This document shows, in pieces, positions 12,759 through 24,511 of a DNA stretch of 64,000 bases (the first letter of the stretch is position 1; the number at the start of each line of letters is the position of its first letter). A program made the translations under genes and the position numbers. This DNA comes from Cavenderia fasciculata (lineage: Eukaryota > Evosea > Eumycetozoa > Acytosteliales > Cavenderiaceae). Location of the stretch: positions 310,001 to 374,000 of the forward strand of contig NW_004457695.1 of the NCBI RefSeq assembly GCF_000203815.1. Reading direction: 5' to 3'. A model generated the notes under the pieces. That model saw only the letters and a list, made by a program, of their open reading frames with translations, did no database searches and was not told the DNA's origin.

Positions 12759-15705
12759 ATGATAGACACTCAAACTATTCCTTTGAAGGACCAAGGCATT
12801 GCAATCGTCGGTATCGGTTGCAGACTACCAGGTGGATCGAGAACACCACAACAATTCTATGAGCAGTTACTCGGTGGTTTGGATGGTATCTCAAAGATGA
12901 CTGATGATAGGTGGTCAAGATCATATGTCGATCAAGGTTACATTGCTACTGATCGTGCTGGCTTCTTGGACATGAAAGAGTGGACTCACTTTGACAACCA
13001 TTTCTTTGGTATGCTTGGTAAAGAAGCCGCTTCAATCGATCCTCAAGTACGTCTCTATCTCTCGGTACTTTGGGAAGCTTTAGAAGATTCACATATCGAT
13101 CCTGCATCGATAAGAGGTTCAAATACATCAGTATTTCTCGGTCAAATGTTTGATGCCAATCACCACATGCTGGCTCAAGATCTCGCTACAATGATTCCTC
13201 AAGTCAAGTCAATGAGATCAGACTCATCAATCAAAGCATCGTATTGTTATGACTTCCGTGGTCAATCACTTTCAATTGACACTGCATGTTCATCGTCACT
13301 CATTGCAGTACTACAAGGTATTGATACCATCCTTAAAGGTGAAAGTGATTTATCAATATGTGGTGGAGTCAATGCTTTCATTGAACCAAAGTCATCCATT
13401 CAATTCACTGGAATGAATATGATTGGAAAGGCAGGAAAGTGTGCAACATTTGATGAATCAGCCGACGGCTATGTTCGTGGTGAAGGTGTTGGTGTCGTTG
13501 TTCTCAAGAGACTGTCAAAAGCAATCGAGGACAATGATAATATTTATTGTGTCATCAAAGGTGGAAGTAGCAACGTAGATGGTAACTGGGAAAAGAATTC
13601 ACCAACTGCTCCCTCCTCGGCAGCTCAACATGCAAACACACTCAATGCACTCAACAAAACCGGACTATCACCATCAGATATCTATTACGTTGAATGTCAT
13701 GGTACTGGGACACCGACAGGAGACCCACTGGAAATTGAATCAATATCTCGAGTATTTGCAGGATCACACAGCCAATGCAACCCGCTTCGAATTGGATCAG
13801 TCAAAAGTAATATTGGACACATTGAAAGTACAGCAGGTGTTGCATCACTCATCAAATGTGCAATGATGCTCAAGAATAGAATGTTGATCAAGAATATCAA
13901 TTTCAACAAACTCAACCCAAAGATCAACCTATTAAACGGAGAGATCAAGATTGTATTGGAGAATGAAGCATTCCCAGATGATGGAAGAATCATTCGAATG
14001 GGTATTAACTCGTTTGGACTGACTGGTTCAAATGCTCATATCATACTTCAAGAATATATAGCTCCAGATAATAATATTGTCGATATGGATACCAAACAAA
14101 GTATGTTATTAAAATTTCATTTATTTATAATTTTTATTTATTATATCTCTTTTTATTTTAGGTCATCAAACACCACCAGTCCCAGGCTATTTAATTCCAT
14201 TCTCATCAAACAGTCAAAAATCAATTGATTCATATATCAATATGATCAAGAGTAATGTTGAATCGTATCGCAACAAGATGACATTTGAAGATTTTGTTAG
14301 ATATCAATCACAATCCAAAACCAACCATCCAACTTGTAAAAAGGTTATCATTGCCAAAGATTGGGAATCATTCTCATCAGAATCAACGTTGACCTTTGAT
14401 AAACAACAAAGTTATGTTTCAAGTATGGCACAATTGAACAGCACACCAAAGACATCGATAGTGATGGTATTTTGTGGACAAGGAGCACAATGGAGTGGAA
14501 TGGGTGATAGATTGTATCAACAATGTCCAATATTCCGTAAATCAGTTGACACTGTCGATAGATTACTATCTCATCACTATCAATATTCAATCATTGATCG
14601 ATTAAGAAAGAGTAATGATAAAGAGATACACCACCCAATACTTGCACAACCAGCAACATTTATCATTCAAGTTGCATTGGTTCAATTATATCATCATTTT
14701 GGAATCACTCCATCAATCGTTGTTGGTCATAGGTATTTATTATTAATTTATTTATAATTGTTATTTTTTTGTACTAATTTAATTATTATTTTTAATTTAG
14801 TTTTGGAGATATAACAGCAGCATGGTGTTCAGGAATATTATCATTGGAAGAAGCTGTTAGAATTGTATATTTGAGAAGTGTTGCTCAAAATGAAACTATT
14901 GGAAGTGGAAGAATGTTGGCTGTATCCCTGTCTTATGATAAATTCAAAGAGAGATTCCAACAATCATCATCACAATATGATTCAATCGAGTTGGCATGTT
15001 ACAACTCAGCTGAATCAATTGTATTGGCTGGAAATGAAGATCAACTCAAATTAATCGACCAACAACTCAAGAATGATAATATATTCAGTGCATTCCTTGG
15101 TACACCATGTGCATTCCATTCATCATCACAAATTGAAACAAAGGAATTCATATTCAAAACCCTTAACAACATTGAATACCAATCATACAAACCAACGATG
15201 CCATACTTTTCAACAACAACCTCACAACGAATCATTATATCATCACAGTTGGATGCTCAATACATTTATGATAATCTCAGACAACCAGTATTATTCCAAC
15301 AAACAATCAATAATATAGTTGATTTCACAAAGAATGATGGCAATCAATATATTTATTTAGAGATTGCACCACATTCAACACTATCATTCTATTTGAAATC
15401 ATTACTGCCACAAGGAAGCAATATTCAATCACCACTCAACAAAAAGAAAGATGAAATTGAATCAATTCAATCATGTCTCTCTCAACTCTACTTTGGTGGT
15501 GTTGGTGTTGATTTTTCAAATCAACTCCCATTGGAAAACAACAGTGAATGGAAGAATAGAACAAGATATCTTCCAAGATATCAATGGGATACTGAATATT
15601 TGTTGGAAGAGCAGGAAGCATACAGAAAGATTAGACTTGGAGGACTGTCAACGACTCTACTTGGTCATTGTGACAGTGAATCACTCAATAGCTATCAAAC
15701 ATCGA

Positions 15706-18146
15706 CCCCTCATACCTCGCAGATTTTGAGTTTTTTTTTTTTTATTTCCTTAATACTTTAAATAAAGATTGTAAAGTATCAATGAACAAGTAAATCAAGT
15801 AAGATGAACTTATAATACTCGGAGTGGTCTATGTTAATGTTTAATGGTTGGGGAGAAATTCTTTAAATGTCGAAGATATTCGTCTCACAAAATTTTGTAG
15901 GGTGGTTTTGAAAGATGCATATCTTTATATGGGATAGATGTATCAAACAAACAAAACTGAACAATGTATCATATACTACAGTTGAAGGACTATATTTTTT
16001 CTAGGATAGATTTTTAAACTTGAAATAAAAGAGATATTAATGATATTTAAAAGTACAAAAAATTTGAGATAGAGAAAAGGCTATTTCAGGGTAAGATTAT
16101 GTGAGACCCAAATATATCTAAAGCATTAAAGATCGGTTATATTATTTGTTATTTACATTTATACATCAAGAAAGGTTGGTTTTAGTGAAAAATATGGTGT
16201 GGAGAAGGTTTTTACAATTTGGTGTGAGATTTTACGCGGCAGCTTATAAATGGTATGCTTTACTTGGGTAAACGATATTCTTTGACTAAAGACGTAGCAA
16301 GTGTTCTAATGAACTCCCTGTGATCCAGGTGACTCTCTACATTAAATATACATAATATATGCATTTGTGACAGCATACATAAGAAGTCCAAGGAATTGGC
16401 TTTGGTCAGTGGACGAGTGTGGATGGTTGTGCCAAAAGTAGGTAGCCAACTGGTTGAATTGATCGAGCGCTCTCTTGGTATCATCATAGCGATTAAGTAT
16501 AAGACTTCTACCTACTGACGTTACCCTGGTTTTGGACGACTTCATCTTAAAAGAATTTGTCGCTAATCTCATCACCTTGTTTCTGTGATAGCCAGCGGCG
16601 ATAGTGGCACCCTTGAAAGCAAATCTTGACTTCCATTGGGGCAGCCCAACAATGATTCCTACTTTCCATACTTCCGATGGGAGTCTATCTGCTTTAATAC
16701 AAAGCGTTCCATACATTCCATTTCTTTCCAAGTAACTTATTTGGTTTAGTGTGGAGAACTTGCTGTCAGCTGTTATATGATAGTCCTTTTTGGTGTCTAG
16801 TTTAACAGATTCAACTAGTTTTTGAAAACTTGTCTCTCCATTGTATTCCTTGCTTGGTATCATAGCTAACAAGTACCTTGTCTTGGTATCTGAAAGGGTG
16901 TTGTACTCTATGGCCCACTTCTCTGGTTTGTCTTTGTTAAAACTGAGTAGATCTTTATCTCTAGGCTATGCTTTGATCCTTGATTCGTCGACTGTGAGAA
17001 AAGTACCAGGGTCTATGTGTCTTTTGAAGTTGGCTTGAAGCATATTAACAAATATGTCGATGGGGATGTAGATGTTGGGGTGAATAAGCTCCCATCTGGA
17101 CTTGGGAAGAGATTCTCCCTTGAATGGGTAATTGTATGACCATGTTCCAGTAGTAAACAGTTCTGTGTTATTATCTATTCCAAGGGTTATAGATGTAAAC
17201 ACCAAAGCAAAGTAATTGTATACTTCAAATACGTTAAGCTTTGGTTTATCTTGACAAAATGCATCTGTACGGTTGCTGAAAAGCACAATTTCCTTGACAA
17301 TGCTCTTTGTAATCATGCTCCTGAAATAATCGAGAGGTTCAGATGATGTTGGAACACGCTTCCACCTATGTCGATGTATATTCATCCTCTCTTCAAACCT
17401 GTTGACTAAAGTTAGTGATTTTTATAAGATGAAAATGTTACTATCATGCTTACTCTATAAATTCTTCTCCTCTTGGTACCTTAGTATGCTTGATTGGCTG
17501 TCCATCTGTACCATCTACTTGTTGTTGAATTGGTTTTCTCTTATTCGGCATTGTATAGATAAAAAGCTGAGTAATAATAAGTAAAAAAATCTATACAAAA
17601 CTTTGTGTATATGTATTTAAATTTTAAACTAAGTTTTTTTTGGCGGGTTTGCAAGTAGTTACTTTCAGCTTATTATCGTACAACAAGGTTTTTATTTTAT
17701 TTTGATAGAAATATACCAATCGATGGATCTATTTGTCTAGTGATACACAAAGAAAGTTTTAATAAAAAAAAATAAAATATGACCTATTTTTATCTCTCAT
17801 AACGATCACCTATCTAAGTCTCGTTTTTAGGTATATTTCACCATTTCTCGAAAAAAGAATATTCCTACATTTGTAGAATCATAATCCTTTTGTTCCCTTC
17901 TTCCAGCACCTAATCTATTTAAAATAACATTGATGTAAAAAAACCTAGTATACTATTTTTTATGAAATAAAATACTATCACAATTTCTTTTGATTTGAAC
18001 AAATATTTTACGCTCAACCAAGTTTAATCTGAGCACTATCATGTAAAGTAATCAGATTTGGTATATACTTGTTCCTTTCCTACATTTTATTAATTTAATT
18101 AAAAAATATTAAAGTAAAAATCGAAAATTGTGCGAGGTCTGGGGAG
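15706..18146 (-). mobile_element. piggyBac-like DNA transposon (2441 bp) inserted in PKS3
   Basis: The boundaries are exact because the interrupted gene has uninterrupted siblings. The target sequence TCGA is duplicated (15702-15705 and 18147-18150). The ends form imperfect terminal inverted repeats of about 25 bp: CCCCTCATACCTCGCA at the left and, read inward on the other strand, CCCCAGACCTCGCACAA at the right, both followed by ATTTT and a T-rich stretch. CCC termini, a 4-bp target duplication and a DDE_Tnp_1_7-like transposase on the minus strand fit the piggyBac superfamily, although canonical piggyBac uses TTAA. The noncoding arms (15706-16259 and 17552-18146) show no further gene. Confidence 0.85.
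16260..17551 (-). pseudogene. piggyBac-type transposase, decayed
   Basis: Transposase of the DDE_Tnp_1_7 (piggyBac) type, which would cut and paste the element. The start is ATG at 17551-17549; a 55-nt intron (17399-17453) then joins the lysine-rich N-terminus to the main body. Features: a first catalytic Asp in FLTVDESRIK, a second in HYITADSKFSTL, and a C-terminal NAYIMY motif followed by HREFIRTLATSLVKEY, typical of the family end. Two lesions: an in-frame TAG at 16968-16966 just after the first catalytic Asp (flanking residues RIKA and PRDKD continue in frame), and a frameshift near 16345-16360 before the C-terminal segment. The copy is therefore unlikely to be self-mobile. Family assignment is from motif pattern only. 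Confidence 0.78.
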
Positions 18147-21100
18147 TCGATTGATGCAACCGACCATCATATCAATATTTAAAAGGTCACAAAGTAAAAG
18201 GGAAATATTTATTCCCAGGAGCTGGATACATTGAAAACATAATCAATGCATTCCCAAACAAAGACATACACATCCACCACCTCCAATTTATTGCACCATT
18301 CTTCCTCAAAGAAGGAGCTCCATGTCAACTCAAATCAACATTTTCACAATCATCATCGATTGAATACCAAGCAACATTCCAATACTATGATGATAAACTT
18401 GGAAAGTGGATTAAATCTGCTGTTGGTCGTCTATCAATCAACAATCCAATTAATCCAACCAACGACTATTCAAGTGTTGATAAATTAAGACAACAAACAT
18501 TCAATATTGCAACGATGAATACAACTGAAGTTTATCAAAAATTGACCAAATTGGGATTAATGTATGGAGAAACATTCAGAAGAACCAAACAAATATCATT
18601 TAGCGAAGATGGTAAAATCTTGTCAGAGATTGAATGCAAACCAAGAAACCATTTTGAAGAATCAAATACAGTTTTAAATGCATCAGTTTTGGATTGTCTT
18701 GTTCACTCCTCCATTGTAACATTTAGAGGTGAACATCAAAAATGTGAAGTTGTATTTGACAGAGTTAAAGATTTCCATATCTACTCTAATAACATTCCAA
18801 AACATCCATGTCACTCATTGTTTATGGCGACCAAACACAAACTTGCCAATCCACAGAGAGGAAATGAATTTAATCAATCAATGGATATTATTGATCGAGA
18901 TGGAAATACTGTGATCAAATGTGGAGAAATGGTATGCACATCTTTGACTAAAGTATTAAAAGACCACCATGCCAAGGATCCAGCCAAACATATCAAACAA
19001 GCTATTTGGCAACCCAAAAATGCACCATCAACAACAATTGCTTCACCCCTGGCAGAAATAATTGGATATTTCGAAGCATTCTTGAAGTCAGGATCGGCAT
19101 CTCACAGAATAATTAGAATAATCGATTTTGGATTCAATTATCGTCTTACCATTGACCTTGTCGATAAGATGTATTCACTTTTGGATTCAAATCCCAACAC
19201 GATCATTGATTTTATCACACATGACGATACTCTATCGATTTATCTTCAAAAAGATAATCTGTTGATTAAATCGTATCCAGAAATCAACAAATCTCGATCA
19301 TTAACGGATCAAGGATTCCTTTCGACCAGTTTTGATTTAATTCTATCAACTTTGGAATACATCACTGAAAACAATCAAATGGTTAGGTGAATTTGAAAGA
19401 TTATTAAATCCAAATGGTCAACTTGTCATCATCAACACTACATCAAATAATGAATCAACACTCATCATCGATGATAATATGATGGAACCAATCAATAATA
19501 TTTTCAAAGATCAACAACTCAATATTACTCATAACACAAATAATATTGGATCGCAAGATGAAATTGTATTGCTTGGAAGAAAACCAAGTGTCTTTGAATC
19601 TAATATTTAAAAGTTTGATAATTTATTATTTATCACTCCATCCCCTTCCCTTTCCTCTTCATCAATAGCAACAAGATTAATCCAACAATCATCAATGGGC
19701 TCAGTTGCCAAGAAAATCAGTTTCTTTTCAAATGATGATATAATGGATGAATGTAAATATCAATCATTAATAGAATCTATATCATATGATAGTATAGATG
19801 GTTGTAACAAAGTTGGAATAATCTATTTGGAATCATTGGAAGAAATGAATTCATCGAATCTCGAGCTTAAATCGATGCAACTGATCAGATTACATCAAAT
19901 CATCAGAAAAGAACAATTACCAATCAAATTAATAACATTGATAGCTGGTCAATTAAATCATTGTCTTGGTACCATTGCCAAGGAATATGGTAAAAAAGTA
20001 AGAGGTGAAATGTTCCACTTTGACTCTGTGACAATCATCTTGGACAATGATAGTTGTAATCAAGTATCACTTGAACAGATATTACAATGTTCCAACTCTG
20101 AATATCTTGGAGAGAGTGATCTTAAACTCTGTCAAAATAATATATTGGTGGAAAGAATAGTTGTAACTCCTCAATTATTAAAGTTGGATCCAAAGTTTAT
20201 AGTTTCAGATTCAAAGGATATGAAAGTTAATTTCCAAGTTGACAACAAGTATCATTTCAAGCAAAAGAATGAAATATTATTGGATGACGAGGTAGAATTC
20301 CAAGTCAAAGCAGCATCTATCAATTTTAAAGATTTAATGATTTTAGAAGGTATGTTTTTAGTCTTTTTTGTTTAATTTTCAAAAAAATTAATATTTTCTT
20401 TCATATCTAGGTAAAGTTGATCAAAAAATAATTCCACTTGGTAATAATCCACCAATCGGTCAAGATTCATCAGGTATTGTGACGAGAATAGGATCAAAAG
20501 TTACAAAATTCAAAGTTGGCGATGAGGTTTATGGTATTTCTGCTGGTTTTGCTTCGTCGACAGTAACCTTTGAAGATATGATTGTTTTAAAACCAAAAGA
20601 ATTATCATTTGTTGAAGCAGCATCATTGCCACTATCAATGGGAACCGCCTACACTGTATTATTCAAAAAGGCAAATATTGAATACTCAGAATCTATTCTC
20701 ATTCACAGTGCAACAGGTGGTGTTGGATTGGGAATGTTAAACCTTTTAAAATTCAAAAAACATACTGGAAATATATTTGTAACTGTTGGATCAGAAGAAA
20801 AGAAATCATACCTTGAAAAACATTATGGTGGTTCATTTATCACTGCTATTTTAGAATATGATAACTTTACTGAAACTATCATGGAACTTACCAAAGGCAA
20901 AGGAGTCAATTATGTCATCAACACATTAGACTATACAAGAATGCAAGATAATTTCAAATGCCTCTCAAAGAATGGTGTGGTTATTGACTTGTCAGTCGAT
21001 CAATTCTCCCAAACTCGAGATATCGATATGGGATCACTCAACTATGACAAAGGTTACCTAACATATCAGTATTCACAAAACCAAATCAGTATCCCCAACA

Positions 21101-22359
21101 AGATTAAAAAAATGGTAGGAGAAGGATTAGAGCTACCTCCAATTACAGTGTTCCCAAGTCATCAAATCCTTCAAGCATTTGACCATTTCCGATCAAGAAA
21201 ACACATTGGAAAGGTGGTTATCGATTATGAAAATGTTCAAACAGATGTCATTGATCCAATGATATTACAACCACATAAACCAGTCGAAAGAAGTCATTAC
21301 AATTTGGAAGGTATTGGAGAAACACTTTTAATATCTGGTCAGACTGGTATTGCAGTAGAATCACTTGGTTACATCATGAGACATTCAAACCAACTAAGAG
21401 ATATTATTGTTATCACTTATTCATCTGCCAAATTTGAAATTCAATTATTGGTCAATGAAATTAGAAAGAATTACAGTCATATTACACTACACTTTGTTCA
21501 ATGTGATATTGGAGATTATGATCAACTCAAATCATCGATATTGGATCTTTACCAAAGAATACCAACCATCAAACCAGTGTCATCTGTTATTCACTTTGCA
21601 AATGCATACTTGGCAATTGCAGCTGATGACATTGATATGGAGAGACATCATACAGCAATGTCAGGTAAAGCAACAGGTGCATTTAATCTTCACAATCTAT
21701 TTGAAGAATTGGATTGGAAACTGAACCACTTCCATATGTTATCGTCTTTTGCTCAGTATGTGACAGTGGATGGTTTAGGCTATTCAATTGGAAATGCATT
21801 CCTCGACAGTTTGGCAAGACACAGAAGAGATCGTGGATTGGAAGCGACATCAATTGCATGGGGTAGCATTGGACAGGCTGGAAAAGCAGCTGTTGAAAAG
21901 GGTATTGGAATGGTATTACTTTCCTATGGTATGACCATGATGCCATTGTCTGTAGTCAATGGTTTCTTTAGAAGTGCATTTGCCAAAACAACCACACCAA
22001 TCACCAATCTAATGTGTGCAGACCTTCAAATCAATCTTGTTGTCTCTGAACTACCATACCTCGAACACCTCTATTCCCATTTCTTGAATATCTCAAATAA
22101 CAATAGTAGTTTATTAGATGCAAGTGCAGGATCAATAGACAACAAGATATTGGACTTTATTTCAGAGACATTGTCAATCGAGAAACATTTATTAAATGGT
22201 GACACCAAACTCAAAGATTATGGTGTCGATTCAATGACTGCCATTCAAATCAAAGGTCAAATTGATGTTGAATTCAACAAACCACATATCAACCAATCAC
22301 AAATTTCAAATGGCACCATCAACAATCTAATTGAAAATGTTAAAAAGAGTTTGAAATAA

Positions 22360-22663
22360 TTAAATAATAAATTAATAAAGAAATAAATAATAAATTAAAT
22401 TTGTTTTATAAAATGATGATATATTGTTTGTTTTATTTTTAGATTGATCGACTTCCAAAAAGGAAGAAAAAGGTTAGTGAATGGGTCGGCAAATTCGCGT
22501 TGGATGGTGTCGAGTGGGTAGGTTGTAATATAATATTATTATTTACAAAAAGGTAAAAAGGGAGGAAAAATGGATTGGATGATTTCGTGTTGCATATTCG
22601 TGTTGTGCATATATATATTGGTTGGCTTTTTTATATGAATTATTGACAATGTGATTGATGTGA
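22360..22663. other. Short convergent intergenic region
   Basis: About 300 bases between the end of PKS3 and the end of the helicase gene, which face each other. AT-rich near PKS3 and slightly more GC-rich near 22460-22520. It should hold both 3' ends; no gene is seen. Confidence 0.6.
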
Positions 22664-24511
22664 TTACCAAGAGCTGTTACCACCATCAAAACCACCACCG
22701 CCATTACGATTGTTGTTGAAACCACCACGACCTCCACCACGGCCTCCACCTCTACCTCTGAAACTACCGCTACGTCCTGGGTGGAAACCTCCTTCACCAC
22801 CTCCGTTGTTGTTGTTGTAACCACCACCGTAAGAGTCACCTCCTCCGTTGTTGTTGTAGCCACCGCTGTTTCCGCTGTCGTTTCCACCGTAGCTTCCACC
22901 ACCTCCACCGAATCTGCTTCCACCTCTACCTCCACCACGGCCTCCACCGAAACCTCTTCCACGACCACCACGGCCTCCGCCAGCACCACCGCTAAAGTCC
23001 CAACGGTTTCTGCCAGTCTTGGAGAACTTGGCCATTTCCATGAGGTTTTGTGGAACGGTTTGACCGGCACGCAACATGATTTGGACGAGAGCGCCCAAGT
23101 TGTCGTCGGTTTGCGAGATGTAAGTGTAGGCATCACCCTTGGCACCAGCACGACCGGTACGACCAATACGATGGACGTAATCTTCAATGCCGAGTGGGAA
23201 ATCGAGATTGATGACAGCCTTGACCTTTGGAATATCGAGACCACGAGCAGCAACGTCGGTAGCGACGAGGACGTTGATTTCATGGTGACGGAATTGACGG
23301 AGCGAACGCTCACGTTGTGGTTGTTCACGACCAGAATGCAAGACACCGCAGGTGATTTGGAGCTTCATGTCGAGGAAGTTGGAGACTTGGTCACACTTGC
23401 GCTTGGTGTTGCAGAAAATAATGAGGAGATCCTCACGTGACTTGAGCATGTCTTGGACACGCTTGCCGAGATCTTCAAACATCTCGTTTGGCGAGAAGGC
23501 ACCATTGTCAATGACGTGTTGAGTGACGTTGACGTTGGCTTGCAATTCACCGGTACCGACAGTGAGCTTGAGTGGGTTACGGAGGAACTTGGACGAGAGA
23601 CCTTGGACTTCCTTGGGCCAGGTGGCAGAAAACATCATAGTTTGATGTTGCTCTGGGATTTGACGGATGATACGCTCGATTTGTGGCATGAAACCCATAT
23701 CCAACATACGATCGGCTTCATCGAGAACGAGGAACTTGACGGTAGAGAGATGACGTGGGGTGAGGATATCATTGAGACGACCTGGGGTACCGACGATCAA
23801 ATCGACACCGCTACGGAGGACAGAGTTTTGTTGACCCTTGCCAGCACCACCATAGACACAGAGCATACGGATGCTGGTGCCCTTGGTGACGGTACGGGCG
23901 ACGTCTTCGATTTGCTTGGCCAACTCACGGGTTGGAGCCATGACGAGGGCGAGTGGGGTGGCACCGTAACCACGCTTGGGGACCTTGATAATCTCCATCA
24001 ACGATGGCAAGATGAAAGCGAGGGTCTTTCCGGAACCAGTGGCAGCGACACCGACCATATCATTGCCGCTCAATACGATTGGCCATGATTGGGCTTGGAT
24101 GACGGTTGGATTGGTGAAACCGGTAAAGGCGTGAGCAAAGATACGTGGGATTTCAATGTCGGCAAAGGTTTGGTATGGGTCTGGCTTGCTGGCACCTTCG
24201 ACACGGACCTTGTTGAGACGTCTCCATTCTTCTGGGTTGGCAGCTACAATGTTGACCAAAAGCTTCTTCTTTTCTTCATCTTCTTCTTCAACTGGGGCAG
24301 AAGATGGCTTGGAGGCAGAGGATTCTTCTTCTTCAGAGTCATCATCATTTTTGTTGTTGGCAATGTTGGCAAAACGTTGCTTCTTGATGTTGGATTGTTC
24401 GTACTCGAGCTCGTCAACTTGCTCTTCTTCGTCTTCATCGTCAACCTTTCTTTTCTTTTGCATGTTGTTGTTCTTTGGTTGGTTGTTATAGGCGGTTGCT
24501 GGGGAAGGCAT
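22664..24511 (-). CDS. DEAD-box RNA helicase, DDX5/DDX17 (Dbp2) type
   Basis: ATP-dependent RNA helicase of 615 residues, single exon, probably nuclear, acting in RNA processing or ribonucleoprotein remodelling. Visible motifs: Q motif GFTNPTVIQAQ (131-141), Walker A ATGSGKT (157-163), PTREL, TPGR, DEAD (264-267), SAT (295-297), HSGREQ, ATDVAARGLD and HRIGRTGR (447-454). The N-terminus (1-85) is acidic and lysine-rich. From about 505 the tail is glycine-rich with many RGG/GRGG repeats, an RNA-binding feature. The chosen start (24511) has the A-rich context usual here; an in-frame codon 14 residues upstream adds only AT-driven sequence. Codons are more GC-ending than in the PKS genes, as expected for high expression. 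Assignment within the DDX5/17/3 group is by similarity of the core and the RGG tail. Confidence 0.92.
   Translation of the reverse strand: MPSPATAYNNQPKNNNMQKKRKVDDEDEEEQVDELEYEQSNIKKQRFANIANNKNDDDSEEEESSASKPSSAPVEEEDEEKKKLLVNIVAANPEEWRRLNKVRVEGASKPDPYQTFADIEIPRIFAHAFTGFTNPTVIQAQSWPIVLSGNDMVGVAATGSGKTLAFILPSLMEIIKVPKRGYGATPLALVMAPTRELAKQIEDVARTVTKGTSIRMLCVYGGAGKGQQNSVLRSGVDLIVGTPGRLNDILTPRHLSTVKFLVLDEADRMLDMGFMPQIERIIRQIPEQHQTMMFSATWPKEVQGLSSKFLRNPLKLTVGTGELQANVNVTQHVIDNGAFSPNEMFEDLGKRVQDMLKSREDLLIIFCNTKRKCDQVSNFLDMKLQITCGVLHSGREQPQRERSLRQFRHHEINVLVATDVAARGLDIPKVKAVINLDFPLGIEDYVHRIGRTGRAGAKGDAYTYISQTDDNLGALVQIMLRAGQTVPQNLMEMAKFSKTGRNRWDFSGGAGGGRGGRGRGFGGGRGGGRGGSRFGGGGGSYGGNDSGNSGGYNNNGGGDSYGGGYNNNNGGGEGGFHPGRSGSFRGRGGGRGGGRGGFNNNRNGGGGFDGGNSSW

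Larger units (their letters stand above)
12759..22359 (+). pseudogene. PKS3: polyketide synthase pseudogene split by a transposon
   Basis: Same layout as PKS2. Pieces: 12759-14100, 14162-14732, 14801-15705, then a transposon at 15706-18146, then 18147-20349 and 20411-22359. KS (Cys177, His314, His354) and the AT serine motif are preserved. Lesions: the transposon sits just before the DH motif; one base is missing right after it (GATTGATGCAACC against GATTGATGTCAACC); an extra A at 19385 shifts the frame in the MT region; and an in-frame TAA lies at 19608-19610 where the siblings have GCC. The last exon (end of ER, KR, ACP with GVDSM) is open. Its 3' third is the most diverged of the three copies. 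Full-length synthase cannot be made. A truncated KS-AT protein could be, but there is no evidence for it. Confidence 0.92.
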
